This document shows, in pieces, positions 19,527 to 30,434 of a DNA stretch of 64,000 nucleotides (its first letter is position 1; the number at the start of each line of letters is the position of its first letter). The stretch is from contig NZ_AYTO01000041.1 in the NCBI RefSeq assembly GCF_000507145.1, forward strand, positions 62,001 to 126,000, given 5' to 3'. The notes under the pieces are model-generated. The model was not told the origin of the DNA. It did not search any database and saw only the letters and a program-made list of their open reading frames with translations. Position numbers and translations under genes: made by a program. This DNA is from Bacillus tequilensis KCTC 13622. Its GTDB lineage: Bacteria; Bacillota; Bacilli; Bacillales; Bacillaceae.

Positions 19527-20084
19527 TTGAACGGTATCGCATGGATGATTGTATTCTGTGAAATTGCATTTTGGGTTGTGATTGTTTTAGGGCTGGCTGT
19601 ACGCTACCTATTCAAACAGCGTACATTAGGGCTGCTGGTCCTTGCCTTAACACCAGTTATTGATTTGATCTTATTAGCAGCAACTGGTGTGGATCTTTAT
19701 CGCGGAGCCTCAGCGACTGCTGCCCACGGGATCGCAGCAGTTTACATCGGTATATCGATCGCCTATGGGAAACAAATGATTCAATGGGCGGATGAAAGAT
19801 TTCAATATTATGTGACAAAACAAGGATCCAAACCGCTGAAACGCTATGGAATGGATTACGCCAAGCACAATGCAAAAAGCTGGATAAGGCACGTGCTGGC
19901 TTACCTTATAGGTGCGGGGCTATTAGCAGGAATGATCTATTTCATTAATGATTCTGCCCGTACCGAAGCATTAAGCGGCATTCTTAAAATATGGACAGTC
20001 ATTTTAGGCATTGATTTTCTCTTTACCGCCAGCTATTTTATCTGGCCGAAAAAAGAAAAAGCCTCGGAGAATCTCAAAAGTTAA
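19527..20084 (+). CDS. ymcC: integral membrane protein YmcC
   Basis: A 185-residue protein with four predicted membrane helices: about residues 5-27, 35-50, 65-80 and two closely spaced segments in 125-175. Between them is a polar stretch (QWADERFQYYVTKQGSKPLK). The start is TTG at 19527 after GAGGGG. Function unknown. It is divergent from pksA and shares its operators, so PksA may control it directly. If so, it is the surviving target of this regulator here. Ends in a strong terminator. Confidence 0.9.
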   Translation: MNGIAWMIVFCEIAFWVVIVLGLAVRYLFKQRTLGLLVLALTPVIDLILLAATGVDLYRGASATAAHGIAAVYIGISIAYGKQMIQWADERFQYYVTKQGSKPLKRYGMDYAKHNAKSWIRHVLAYLIGAGLLAGMIYFINDSARTEALSGILKIWTVILGIDFLFTASYFIWPKKEKASENLKS

Positions 20085-20091
20085 CAAGATG

Positions 20092-20128
20092 AAAAAAAAG
20101 TCCTTTTCGCTGGAAAAGGACTTTTTTC
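20092..20128. terminator. ymcC terminator
   Basis: AAAAAAGTCCTTTTC-GCTG-GAAAAGGACTTTTTT, a 15-pair stem usable on both strands. Confidence 0.95.
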
Positions 20129-20241
20129 ATTTTTGAATCATGTTATACTATTGTCCGGATGATCTATCTAGTTCAAACTCTTGCTGTTTTTATTGCATTC
20201 ATATTCTGGCCTCGTTGAAGCAGGGAAAGGGAGTGTCAAAC

Positions 20242-20697
20242 TTGAGCCAAAACGAACAGAACGAGCAGTTTAAAGATTTAAACCTAGGCTCAAAAATAAT
20301 CGTGATTGTATCTATCATTCTTATCGTTGCCATTGCACTTGCGGTGATCTTCGGCGGCTATTTCTTCGGGATGAAAGGATTATTCTCTATTTTGGGCATT
20401 ACTTATGATTCCAATCAAACATTAGTTTTATTTCTTTTGGTCTGTTTTGCGGCAGGCATGATCATAGATCCACTCACAAAGATTGTCTCTATGATTCTGG
20501 CAAAATCATTTTCATTGAAAAAAACTGCACTTTTTGCTTTTATACTTTACTTTGTGAGTAATTTCATAACGATCTGTTTTGCAGATTACTTTATGCAGTC
20601 TATATCTATTCCAGATATCTTGCTTTTTGTGATATCAGCATTGATGGCACTTATTGAGCTTGCCTTTGATTACAAGCCAAATGAGCAAACTGCTTAA
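20242..20697 (+). CDS. ymzD: membrane protein, YmzD position
   Basis: A 151-residue protein with four hydrophobic helices: after a polar N-terminus (SQNEQNEQFKDLNLGSK) at about 18-42, 55-80, 90-110 and 115-142. It may belong to the YrvL-type membrane family, but this is weak. I choose the TTG at 20242, eight bases after AAAGGGAG; an ATG 34 codons upstream has no ribosome site and an un-protein-like leader. Its place between mutL and ymcC, opposite to mutL, is that of ymzD in strain 168. Function unknown. Confidence 0.72.
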   Translation: MSQNEQNEQFKDLNLGSKIIVIVSIILIVAIALAVIFGGYFFGMKGLFSILGITYDSNQTLVLFLLVCFAAGMIIDPLTKIVSMILAKSFSLKKTALFAFILYFVSNFITICFADYFMQSISIPDILLFVISALMALIELAFDYKPNEQTA

Positions 20698-20735
20698 AAC
20701 CGCCTGTAATGATTCAAGCGGTTTTTGCTTTTTTT
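20697..20735 (+). terminator. ymzD terminator
   Basis: AACCGC/GCGGTT stem with a 14-base loop followed by a T-rich run, directly after the stop. Confidence 0.85.
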
Positions 20736-20758
20736 CTCATACTCACCGTCTAATTTTG

Positions 20759-21463
20759 CTAGATATCTACATGAAAATGTAAAATGATGAGCGGAATAAT
20801 AGAATCAATAATGATATATAAAGCGGAAAAAAAAGCCCCAACCAGTGAAATTCTGACCACTTCCTGCCACACAGCCCCTGATATGTATGAGCTAATCCAA
20901 AAAGGAGCGATGAAACCAGGACGATGACCCAGTTTAAAATTTGCGGGAACAAAAACACGAGAACAAACATTAAAAACCCTCTATAAATGATCTCCTCCGT
21001 TACACTGGATGTTAAGGATACAACATTCCAAACCTTTTTCTCATTCAATGAAACAGACAGGATGGGCCGGCGGCCGAAGCCTTTACCTCTTCCGCTTTTT
21101 TCTTTGCTACTCGCCTTATCTTCGGGCTAAGTCTAAAACCGATGATACAATATATCACAAGGATTACATATAAAAGACCTAATCCCAGGTAAAGATAGGA
21201 TGCAAGCGGACCGAGAGGATTTATTTGTATTGCCGGCATAGTGAACCCGACTTGAATGAAAGATCAGTAAAAGCGACTAGAGCTACAATAAACAAAGCGG
21301 GAATCCATAATCCGATCATTGTACGAACATAATACTTCACTCTTTCATTTCCATTTTCACCAGTCTTGATAATTCTTTTAGACCTTTGAAAATCAAAGTA
21401 TCCAAATATCGGTTCATAAATCATTAAAAATAAAATGAGCGCTCAGAAACACATTTCCATCAC
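20759..21463 (-). pseudogene. CPBP intramembrane protease, broken by a stop and several frameshifts
   Basis: Starting at GTG/ATG 21463/21460 after AAAGGGGG, the frame meets TGA at the seventh codon, then resumes in the same frame as ALILFLMIYEPIFGYFDFQ. It shifts near 21235 (to NPLGPLASYLYLGLGLLYV), near 21055 (to SVSLNEKKVWNVVSLTSS) and near 20800 (to IIDSIIPLIILHFHVDI, stop 20759). The CPBP (Abi/CAAX) signature remains: TEEIIYRGF, LLFGLAHTYQG and a final LHFHVD. Such proteins often give immunity to peptide bacteriocins. Intact ancestor about 230 residues. A 28-codon ORF lies just upstream on the same strand. Confidence 0.85.
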
Positions 21464-21536
21464 GAAACAACCCCCTTTTATTTTTAAATTACTCATTTAT
21501 AATATCGGGCGACAGCCTCAAATTCTCTTCAGCGCA

Positions 21537-21570
21537 AAATAAAACTCCCTGCTTATAAGAAACAGGAAGC
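21537..21570 (-). terminator. terminator after the 28-codon ORF
   Basis: Minus-strand stem CTTCCTG/CAGGGAG with an 11-base loop, followed by TTTTATTTT. Confidence 0.75.
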
Positions 21571-21589
21571 AAAATAATGATGATTGAAT

Positions 21590-21676
21590 TTAGATTCTGC
21601 ATTCAAAAACAAGGATTCCTTCATTCTCAATAGTCAGTTCATCCAAAATGATAACTATCTTTGGGCTTAATGCCAT
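21590..21676 (-). CDS. 28-residue peptide ORF
   Basis: ATG at 21676 follows a near-ideal ribosome site (AAGGAGGTGGGAAC). The product begins MALSPKIVIILDELTIENEG and ends in ILVFECRI: a hydrophobic front, acidic middle and one Cys. A terminator lies 20 bp after the stop, so it is a tidy one-gene transcript. I do not recognise the family. Just downstream on the same strand is a CPBP protease pseudogene, and just upstream a duplicate of the mutL 3' end. A bacteriocin-like or signalling peptide with a lost immunity partner is possible; no leader-cleavage motif is evident. Confidence 0.55.
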   Translation of the reverse strand: MALSPKIVIILDELTIENEGILVFECRI

Positions 21677-21763
21677 GTTCCCACCTCCTTATATCCAAAA
21701 TATACATTTATTTAAATTATTTGCAAATATAAGCTTGTTCTAATCTGTTATTCCAAACAGTAC

Positions 21764-21857
21764 AAAAAAAGCATTGATCCATTCAAAGAATGTCTCAATG
21801 CCTAAATTCCCCTTGCTGCCCGCTACATCACACGTTTGAATATCTTTTTCATTCCAT
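21764..21857. repeat. mutL 3'-end/terminator duplicate, distal copy
   Basis: The first 38 bp (21764-21801, A-run plus the mutL terminator hairpin) are identical to 24511-24548. After a different, shorter spacer, 21819-21857 matches the end of mutL: CCCGCTACATCAC and TTTGAA-ATCTTTT are shared. On the minus strand it reads MKKIFKRVM-stop where MutL has [13 protein letters not shown]. It is a displaced 3' end of mutL or of a homologue. Confidence 0.9.
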
Positions 21858-22170
21858 TTGTGATGTTATTTTTCATTGCAGAGTAACCCCTTCAAATGAA
21901 AACCATGATATTTCAGTGTTTTCTTAGACTAAACATGGACGATAATCTCTTCTTGCCCATTTTGCAATTAAAAAGTTTGATCAAGTTATTATGTGAATTT
22001 AATTCTTATTTCCTTTATAAGTTACTTATATGATCATTTTAGTTTATTAAAGAAATTTTAAGTATTTATCAGCAAAATTATGGTATCGTTGTTTGCGTTC
22101 ATTGATTTACTTGGGGTGTTCACTAAGTACTTTTTTCGTTAGAACATCAATATTAAATAGGAGTTTATAA

Positions 22171-22512
22171 AATCGTAAAAAAATCTTACTTTCTCTTTTA
22201 GCTTTAGCGATTATTGTTGCTGGCGTTTTTTTACTTATGCATTTTAACAGCAGAAAAGTAGCCGAAGATAAAATCGATCATTATATTTCTGATTACGGTA
22301 TTCCTCAAAAAGAGATTGAGTCTGAAGAATATCCTATGTTTAATTCTTTAAGTGCACCTACAGGTTTTACTAAAGCGGTTTTTGTAAAGAATGAAAATAA
22401 TAAGAGCAACTATTACATTTTTCATTATGATCCCTCCAACAAAAAAATAACTTTCTCAGGTGTTATAGACGGAAATGAAGTATCGATCAATGATAAATTA
22501 ATAAAAAAATAA
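22171..22512 (+). pseudogene. small anchored protein (DUF3139-like) with lost start codon
   Basis: The open frame reads KKILLSLLALAIIVAGVFLL, a clear signal-anchor, then HFNSRKVAEDKIDHYISDYG and a soluble domain of about 80 residues ending NDKLIKK. This layout resembles the DUF3139 family of small Bacillus proteins. A good ribosome site (AATAGGAGTTTATAAA) is followed by ATCGT instead of an ATG, so full-length translation has no normal start. The only in-frame ATG (22237) comes after the membrane segment without a ribosome site. Probably a recent loss of function; a sequencing error there would give the same picture. Confidence 0.6.
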
Positions 22513-22735
22513 AGATACCAACTATCTGATAAAGTTTTAAACCAAGAGTAAAGGTCCTATCTTTGAGGGCTTTTTTTAATTCAATAGGTTTTGTTTTTGG
22601 TTCATAAAGCCCTTTCATCAGCTAGAGCCGTCTGACGACATTGCCAATCTCACAAACGAGAGATTCAGATAGGCAACACATTCAGGCAGATTTCTATATT
22701 TCAACTAAGTTCACAAATAATTAACAAAAATTCCC
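22513..22735. other. intergenic stretch before the LCI-like gene
   Basis: Holds a weak hairpin with a T-run (about 22543-22577) that may end the preceding transcript, and a second inverted repeat (AATCTC/GAGATT within TTGCC/GGCAA, about 22638-22676). No gene seen. Confidence 0.5.
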
Positions 22736-22764
22736 TTGTATATTTTCCCACCACGTGTGATAAT
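22736..22764 (+). promoter_or_regulatory. sigma-A promoter with extended -10 for the LCI-like gene
   Basis: -35 TTGTAT (22736-22741), 17 bp, -10 GATAAT (22759-22764) preceded by TGT, an extended -10. The start codon is 36 bp downstream. Confidence 0.75.
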
Positions 22765-22799
22765 ACAGTTGTACTAAAAAAACAAAGGGAGTGTTTAAA

Positions 22800-23066
22800 A
22801 TGAGATTAAAAAAAGCTTTAACTGGTTCCGCATTGTCCCTTGCTTTACTTGTTTCCGCAACTCCTGCATTTGCAACTACTTCTTCGAGTACAAACACAAC
22901 GCCTGAAGCAAAGGCATTAGAAACTTGTACAACAACACCATTCGGTCCATATTACTCAAGAAATGAAATTCCAAATTTCATTAATGACGGCGTGAAAAAA
23001 TGGTATCTAAAAGGGGTTTCTTCGTGGGATGGAGTATGGTATGGATATTATGAAAGTTGTAACTAA
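22800..23066 (+). CDS. LCI-like secreted antimicrobial peptide precursor
   Basis: An 88-residue precursor. The signal peptide runs MRLKKALTGSALSLALLVSA to a likely cut after TPAFA; a Ser/Thr-rich pro-region follows; the C-terminal 45 residues resemble the LCI antimicrobial peptide of B. subtilis/B. velezensis (signal KKxLTGSALSLALL and an ending of the type W-x-G-x-YES). Here the mature part has two cysteines (ETCTTT and YESCN) that could form a disulfide, absent from the LCI I remember. I use the ATG at 22800 after AAAGGGAGTG. It has its own promoter and terminator and lies inside the island flanked by mutL-end repeats. Confidence 0.78.
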   Translation: MRLKKALTGSALSLALLVSATPAFATTSSSTNTTPEAKALETCTTTPFGPYYSRNEIPNFINDGVKKWYLKGVSSWDGVWYGYYESCN

Positions 23067-23070
23067 TATT

Positions 23071-23093
23071 AAGGGGGGGCTCCCCCCTTTTTT
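23071..23093 (+). terminator. terminator of the LCI-like gene
   Basis: AAGGGGGG-GCT-CCCCCCTTTTTT five bases after the stop. Confidence 0.92.
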
Positions 23094-24310
23094 ATGCCTT
23101 CTTCCTTTCAGTTCAAAGCCAATAATATTGCCACTTGTCAAATTCGTGTAGTTGTATTCGATCATGCTGTCAACCCCCTATCCCCGGCAGAATTGTAATT
23201 GCAAAGAATAAAACTACTGCAATCCTTCCAATGAGCCAACCATTTATTCACTTTTTGAAATGATTGTTTCATCACCAATCATTTTCAGATCGTCTGACTT
23301 TGCCACGGGCATCGGTATGTAATCTTGCATTATTATTTATTCCCATGCTTGCTAAACTGTCATCGCTTCGTCTTTCGTAGATTTAATTGCCCGCTGCAGA
23401 CTACCTGTAGATTAGGCTATATTTTTATAAGCAAAGCTTTAATAAACCTGCATTCTCTTTATTGATCCGCTGTATCTCCTCCCGAGTCTGCCGGAACTGA
23501 CTAAACGATATATCCTGCTGACACTTGTTTACCTTGATGATTTCCATTAGCCAAAGAACTTCATCAGCAAACAGGTTTATCGTCTGCTTCTTGCAACTGG
23601 AAGGCTGTTAGAACCCAGATCGGTATAACAAACCCCTGAAATACCCTTGCGAAAAAACAACGCCCGATAATAAAGTGAATTTTTTATTGATTCATATCGC
23701 AGAAAGGACCGGCCCCTCCGCGTCACATTTTATAGCCCATTTCTAAATCAATTCTTGAGAGATTATCTTTTGATGTTGCACGATTGTTTTCCCGTGCTCC
23801 GGCGTTTCCGTTAATTTGATTGGATCTATTGTTTCCGCCAATCACAATGACGTAATTTTTGTCATTTTCAATTTGATTAAATACCTGTTTCAAATTTTCT
23901 ATATGTTTTGGACAGTTCTCTGTAAACGCGCACGTATGGTATATATAAATGTTTAGTTTCAATTTTCGGATGACGTCAACATCGGAGAAACCTGTAGCTT
24001 TGTTTGTGGATTTTTCAGTTGGAATGATTGGAGGTTTTTTAAATACTCCAAATGCTTTTCTTCCGTCATGACCTGTAATGGCTTCTCCATTCTGACGCGA
24101 GTTTTATATTCCGTCATGTCATCGTCTTCTTACCCTTCGTTTAATTGTTTGATGCGGCAGACTAAAGCGTCTTAATTTTATCGTCTGACTGGCATTTCAA
24201 AATGTTTTCCGTACCCGCACAAGATAGTGCATTATCAATCAAGTGCTGACGTTCTGTTCATTTCAACAGTTCCCGGACCCTCCTAACTTTATCCCAACTC
24301 CAAAGGGGAA
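23094..24310. other. decayed island DNA with gene fragments
   Basis: No intact gene in 1.2 kb. Minus-strand fragments look once coding: about 23560-23430 (FADEVLWLMEIIKVNKCQQ, then SFSQFRQTREEIQRINKENA), 23330-23250 (MQDYIPMPVAKSDDLKMIGD), 23185-23095 (MIEYNYTNLTSGNIIGFELK after GGGGGTTGACAGC), and an open frame 24100-23723 (HDGRKAFGVFKKPPI to DLEMGYKM) with no start codon. None is a family I recognise. They may be remains of phage or conjugative-element cargo. Confidence 0.5.
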
Positions 24311-24510
24311 GATTATGGACCTTAGCAATTAGTAAAATGATAGACGCGGTTGCAGAAAAAAAATGATTTACATCATATTACTCCGCATGGTCTAAGTACT
24401 CATGCAATCATTCTGTTAGAAAGTGATACAGATCTTTAATATGTAAGCCTTGTCCATACTACAGTTAATATGGCTGCAGTGTTTATATTCAATTCACCGA
24501 AAAACACAAT
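24311..24510 (+). pseudogene. tyrosine recombinase (integrase) C-terminal remnant
   Basis: Pieces of the catalytic C-terminus of a phage/ICE-type integrase appear in order across frames: TLAISKMIDAVAEKK; then, after a shift in an A-run, DLHHITPHGL-STHA-IILLES (the HGLRHTHA box with residues lost); YVS-L-HTTVNM (the LGHxxVxMT helix); and, after another shift, VYIQFTEKHN ending at 24510. No intact frame remains and upstream domains are absent. It ends exactly where the mutL-terminator repeat begins, the normal place for an integrase next to its attachment site. Confidence 0.8.
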
Positions 24511-26493
<1,983 letters not shown>

Positions 26494-29070
26494 TTAATGT
26501 AATTTCTTTTGCAGCTTGTACATTTCATTCATCGCTTCAAGCGGTGTCATATCCAATATATTAAGTGATTTAAAGACATCGAGCACTTGCTTTTCTTTTT
26601 TTGAAAGCTTCGGCGCTTCAGCCGGCTTTTCCGCTGCCTCAAAAAAGGACAGCTGTGCCGGCTCTTCTTTCACCTGAGGTTTCTGCATCGGCACTTCAGG
26701 TTTGTTTCCGGAATGCTCAAGCTCTTTTAAAATATCTTGAGCGCGCGCTATAAGATCTTCCGGCAGCTCGGCAAGCTGGGCTACATGGATACCGTAGCTT
26801 TTGTCAGCTGCCCCTTCTTTAATTTGATGAAGAAAGACAACCGTTCCGTTATATTCTTCAGCGCGAACATGAACGTTTTTCAGCTGAGGCAGCTTCTCCT
26901 CAAGAACGGTCAGCTCGTGATAGTGTGTGCTGAACAGCGTTTTGGCGCCGATATGATCGTGAACATATTCGATAATCGCCTGTGCCAGTGCCATGCCGTC
27001 ATAAGTGGACGTTCCCCGCCCGATTTCGTCAAACAAAATGAGGCTGTTTTCCGTGGCATTGACAATTGCATTTTTGGCTTCAAGCATTTCCACCATAAAT
27101 GTACTTTGCCCGGAAATCAAATCATCTGCTGCGCCGATTCGCGTGAAGATTTGATCAAAAATCGGAAGCACCGCTTTCTTCGCCGGTACAAAGCAACCGA
27201 TTTGCGCCATGATGGAAATGAGCGCGATTTGTCTCATATACGTGCTTTTCCCAGACATGTTTGGACCTGTAATAAGAAGCATTTGTCTGTTATCGCCCAT
27301 CATACAATCGTTCGGGACATATTCCTGGCTGTCCATCACTTTTTCTACAACCGGGTGTCTGCCTTCAATCACTTCAACTTCGTCTTTAGAAAACGCCGGT
27401 TTCGTATAGCGACGATTTTCACTGATTGTCGCAAAGCACTGCAATGCGTCAAGCTCGCTCATCTGTTTGGCAAGCTGCTGCAGCCGCGGAATATATCGCT
27501 TCACTTTCTCACGAAGCTCGGTGAAAAGCTCATACTCCAGCTCGCAGATGTTATTTTCCGCTTCCAAAATGAGCGCTTCTTTTTCTTTTAATTCAGGCGT
27601 GATGTAGCGTTCCGCATTTGTTAACGTCTGTTTCCGCTCATAGCGCCCTTCCTCAAGCAGATGCAAATTCGCTTTTGTCACTTCAATATAATAGCCGAAA
27701 ACTTTGTTGAAGCCGACCTTTAAAGAGCGAATGCCCGTGTATTCCCGCTCCTGCTGCTCCAAGCGGGCAATCCAGTCTTTTCCGTTTCTGCTTGCGTCAC
27801 GATATTCATCAAGCTTTTGATTGTACCCATCTTTAATCAGGTTCCCTTCTTTCAACGATAAAGGAGGGTTTGCGTACAAAGCTTCTTCCAGCAATTCAAG
27901 CACATCCCCGCAAGGGTCAATCCGCTCCGCACGTTCCTTGGCCTTGTCATGAGCCAGTGAAGCAACCAGCTGTTTGATGCCAGGCACCTGCTTTAACGAT
28001 TCCTTCAGCTGAATTAAATCCCGTGCATTGACATTTCCGAACGCGACGCGGCCTGCAAGGCGTTCTAGGTCATATACTTCTTTCAGCCGTTCACGCAGAT
28101 CTTCCCGTTCAAAGAAATGGGACATCAAGGTTTCCACCATTTCTTGGCGCTCTTCGATTTGATTGACTCTGATAAGCGGCCGGTCAATCCACTGTTTAAG
28201 CAGCCTGCCTCCCATTGCCGTTTTTGTTTCATCCAGCAGCCACAAAAGGGAGCCTTTTTTATTTTTCGAACGGATCGTTTCAGTCAGTTCCAAATTTCTT
28301 TTTGAGTACAAATCAATTTTCATCGCTTCCTCAAGCTCATACACCTGTACGGGCTGAAGATGATCAAGACTTCGCTTTTGGGTTCTTTTCAGATACGTAT
28401 ATAAACGCAAAAATGTTTTTCTTACTTCTTCATGATTTAAGTGTTCAATTATCGTGACGTGTTCGTCTGTTTCACCATCTTCAATGGAGATTGTTGCACC
28501 GCACCGCTCTTTCAGCTGTGCGACCGTATCGGCATCCATGCTTCCTGAAACCACGATTTCCCGTGCGCCGACTGAATAAATTTCTGATATGACATCTTCC
28601 AGCCGTTCAATCAAAACGGCCAAATTTTCTCCCGTTGTTAAATCAGACAGCGCCAGCCCGTATCCATTCGAGCAAACGGAAACAGAAGCGATAAAGTTGT
28701 TTTCGGATTCGTGGATGCCTTTGCCGTCCATTACCGTTCCGGGCGTAATCAGTTGAACTACTTCCCGTTTCACAACGCCCTTTGCGGCTTTCGGATCTTC
28801 TGTCTGTTCACAGATAGCCACTTTGTATCCTTTTTTTATCAGCTGCTCGATATACGCGGAAGCAGAATGATACGGCACACCGCACATCGGTATTTTTTCA
28901 GCCGAACCGCCGTCTCTGCTCGTTAGTGTAATTTCCAGCTCTTGTGAAGCTTTTTTGGCGTCTTCAAAAAACATTTCGTAAAAATCTCCCAGGCGAAAAA
29001 ATAAAAAGGCATCCTGGTGCTCTGCCTTAATTTTTAAATATTGCTGTATCATAGGCGTATAACCGGCCAT
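26494..29070 (-). CDS. mutS: DNA mismatch repair protein MutS
   Basis: Mismatch sensor ATPase, 858 residues. The mismatch-reading Phe-x-Glu is in RLGDFYEMF near the N-terminus. The ATPase has Walker [11 protein letters not shown] near residue 605, [12 protein letters not shown] (Walker B and signature) and STHYHEL. The C-terminal beta-clamp binding motif QLSFF lies near 805, before a small dimerisation region. ATG at 29070 follows GAGGGATC; a GTG five codons upstream overlaps that site. First gene of mutSL, 130 bp after cotE. Confidence 0.97.
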   Translation of the reverse strand: MAGYTPMIQQYLKIKAEHQDAFLFFRLGDFYEMFFEDAKKASQELEITLTSRDGGSAEKIPMCGVPYHSASAYIEQLIKKGYKVAICEQTEDPKAAKGVVKREVVQLITPGTVMDGKGIHESENNFIASVSVCSNGYGLALSDLTTGENLAVLIERLEDVISEIYSVGAREIVVSGSMDADTVAQLKERCGATISIEDGETDEHVTIIEHLNHEEVRKTFLRLYTYLKRTQKRSLDHLQPVQVYELEEAMKIDLYSKRNLELTETIRSKNKKGSLLWLLDETKTAMGGRLLKQWIDRPLIRVNQIEERQEMVETLMSHFFEREDLRERLKEVYDLERLAGRVAFGNVNARDLIQLKESLKQVPGIKQLVASLAHDKAKERAERIDPCGDVLELLEEALYANPPLSLKEGNLIKDGYNQKLDEYRDASRNGKDWIARLEQQEREYTGIRSLKVGFNKVFGYYIEVTKANLHLLEEGRYERKQTLTNAERYITPELKEKEALILEAENNICELEYELFTELREKVKRYIPRLQQLAKQMSELDALQCFATISENRRYTKPAFSKDEVEVIEGRHPVVEKVMDSQEYVPNDCMMGDNRQMLLITGPNMSGKSTYMRQIALISIMAQIGCFVPAKKAVLPIFDQIFTRIGAADDLISGQSTFMVEMLEAKNAIVNATENSLILFDEIGRGTSTYDGMALAQAIIEYVHDHIGAKTLFSTHYHELTVLEEKLPQLKNVHVRAEEYNGTVVFLHQIKEGAADKSYGIHVAQLAELPEDLIARAQDILKELEHSGNKPEVPMQKPQVKEEPAQLSFFEAAEKPAEAPKLSKKEKQVLDVFKSLNILDMTPLEAMNEMYKLQKKLH

Positions 29071-29163
29071 TGTTTGATCCCTCACTATGTATCAACGATT
29101 CTTATTTTCCATCCTTCATTATAACATAAACAAAAAGTGATAAAAGAATGATATATCAATATT

Positions 29164-29206
29164 AAAAAAGAGACTTGGGGTACTGACTCCCCTAGTCCCT
29201 TTTTTA
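29164..29206 (-). terminator. cotE terminator
   Basis: Stem GGGACTAGGGG/CCCCAAGTCTC (one mismatch) and T-run on the minus strand; it overlaps the last base of the cotE stop. Confidence 0.9.
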
Positions 29207-29749
29207 TTCTTCAGGATCTCCCACTAAAAACTCCGGGTTGATGTCTTCCAGTTCTTCATCAAGCTCATCTTCCCAATCCTCTTCGTCATCCTCTTCCCAG
29301 TCAGGATTGACCTCAACAACTACCTTTGTTTCTCCCACCACTTCCGCCAAAAACTCCCTTTCCGCCTGCACAACAATTTTATTTCCATTCGGTGAAATGG
29401 TCACTTCAAGACAGTTTGGCTGCTGAAGGACTTTGGCAATCACTTCATGCTCATCATCTAAGTAATTATTGTCTCTGTATCTGAGTTTAATGACATCTAC
29501 GTATTTTACCCGTTCAGTGACAACCTCTGTTTTTGTGTTGTCCGCGTAAGAGTACCATACGTTTATATCATAATACCCTTCAATTTCTACTGTTTTCCCG
29601 ATTTTTTCAGCGTCATACTTGTGGTTGATAATCCAACCTCCCAAAATGCTGCTCGGTTTTTTCTCAGGGGAGATGGTGTTGGTGCATTGGGTGAATTTTC
29701 TCCCTTTCGCTACTACCGCCTTCGTAATAATTTCTCTGTATTCAGACAT
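29204..29749 (-). CDS. cotE: outer spore coat morphogenetic protein CotE
   Basis: A 181-residue protein that assembles the outer coat of the spore on the mother-cell side. The first 150 residues are mixed beta-rich, with [20 protein letters not shown]. The C-terminal 30 residues are strongly acidic ([17 protein letters not shown]), the region used for binding other coat proteins. ATG follows AAGGAGGCATGCCGGA. Two sporulation promoters lie upstream and a terminator at the stop. Confidence 0.97.
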
Positions 29750-29779
29750 TCCGGCATGCCTCCTTGTTCTTCTTCGTGT

Positions 29780-29808
29780 TATCTTATGCTGGGCATTTGT
29801 CTAGTGTG
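29780..29808 (-). promoter_or_regulatory. cotE P2, sigma-K-type promoter
   Basis: Minus strand: ACAC (29805-29808), 16 bp, CATAAGATA (29780-29788), matching mACm-16-CATAnnnTA. About 30 bp before the cotE start. Confidence 0.75.
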
Positions 29809-29843
29809 CATTTTTATAAATAAAATATAAAAATACAAAGTTT

Positions 29844-29880
29844 CTGTTTCATTGTATGCAGGCGCGCCTAGAAACTTTAC
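29844..29880 (-). promoter_or_regulatory. cotE P1, sigma-E-type promoter
   Basis: Minus-strand CATACAAT (29851-29858) is a perfect sigma-E -10. The -35 (TAAAGTT, about 29873-29879) is a poor match. Two-step sigma-E then sigma-K control is known for cotE. Confidence 0.65.
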
Positions 29881-29969
29881 TTATAAGTGCATAAAGTTTA
29901 TTCGCGGCTGAGCACCGTAAAACGAATTGAATATTTAGTACATAGATTATTTAGTTCATTTGATGGATA

Positions 29970-30003
29970 TAAAAAAACACGGGCCTGTAAAGGCACCGTG
30001 TTT
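29970..30003 (-). terminator. ymcA terminator
   Basis: AACACGGTGCC-TTTACA-GGC-CCGTGTT plus seven T; begins in the ymcA stop codon. Confidence 0.9.
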
Positions 30004-30433
30004 AGAAAGAACAGCTGTTATTTGAATGTTTCACCTTCGAACCGGTTTCTCCTTTCAAAAGGTCGCCTCCGGTTGACGTGATGATTTCATTTGTGACTTG
30101 GTTGGAAATGGTGTGTGCAACGAGCTGCAGAAGGTCATTAACTTCCATCTGCGAGTCTCTGAATTCCTGGATGACAGGAATCTCTTCAAGCTCTTCCTGC
30201 AGCGCGTCAATTTTTGCTTCTACTTGTTTGAGCGCTTCATGCTTTTCATAATGCTTCAGGTTGACAGCCTGCTTTTGCAGGGCTTTGATCTGATTAACGA
30301 TTGCAGACACTTTGTCATTCTCATTGATTTGGGCTTCAGCCCGTTTGAAAAAATCAACCTCTTCTGTTTCAGAGATCATTTTTGCAAGGTTTCGTGCCTG
30401 CTGCACAATGTCTTTTTTTGAGTAGAGCGTCAT
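30002..30433 (-). CDS. ymcA: YmcA (RicA), RNase Y complex factor
   Basis: A 143-residue helical protein of the YlbF/YmcA family. In B. subtilis it forms the Ric (Y-) complex with YlbF and YaaT, which carries Fe-S clusters, steers RNase Y maturation of mRNAs and is needed for competence, sporulation and biofilms. Long helices at about 10-110 are visible, and Cys appears at the tail (NSCSF). The ATG lies one base after the miaB stop, with its GAGGTGA site inside miaB, so the two are coupled. RNase Y (rny) is also in this window. Confidence 0.95.
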   Translation of the reverse strand: MTLYSKKDIVQQARNLAKMISETEEVDFFKRAEAQINENDKVSAIVNQIKALQKQAVNLKHYEKHEALKQVEAKIDALQEELEEIPVIQEFRDSQMEVNDLLQLVAHTISNQVTNEIITSTGGDLLKGETGSKVKHSNNSCSF

Positions 30434-30434
30434 C

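Noticed and set aside
23723..23962. 79-codon minus-strand ORF starting at TTG
   Set aside because: The TTG lacks a ribosome site and the same frame stays open upstream without any start, so it is treated as a fragment of decayed DNA rather than a gene.
26737..27591. 284-codon open frame on the plus strand
   Set aside because: It is antisense to mutS, has no ribosome site, and its protein is a Cys/His/Phe-rich mirror of mutS codons.
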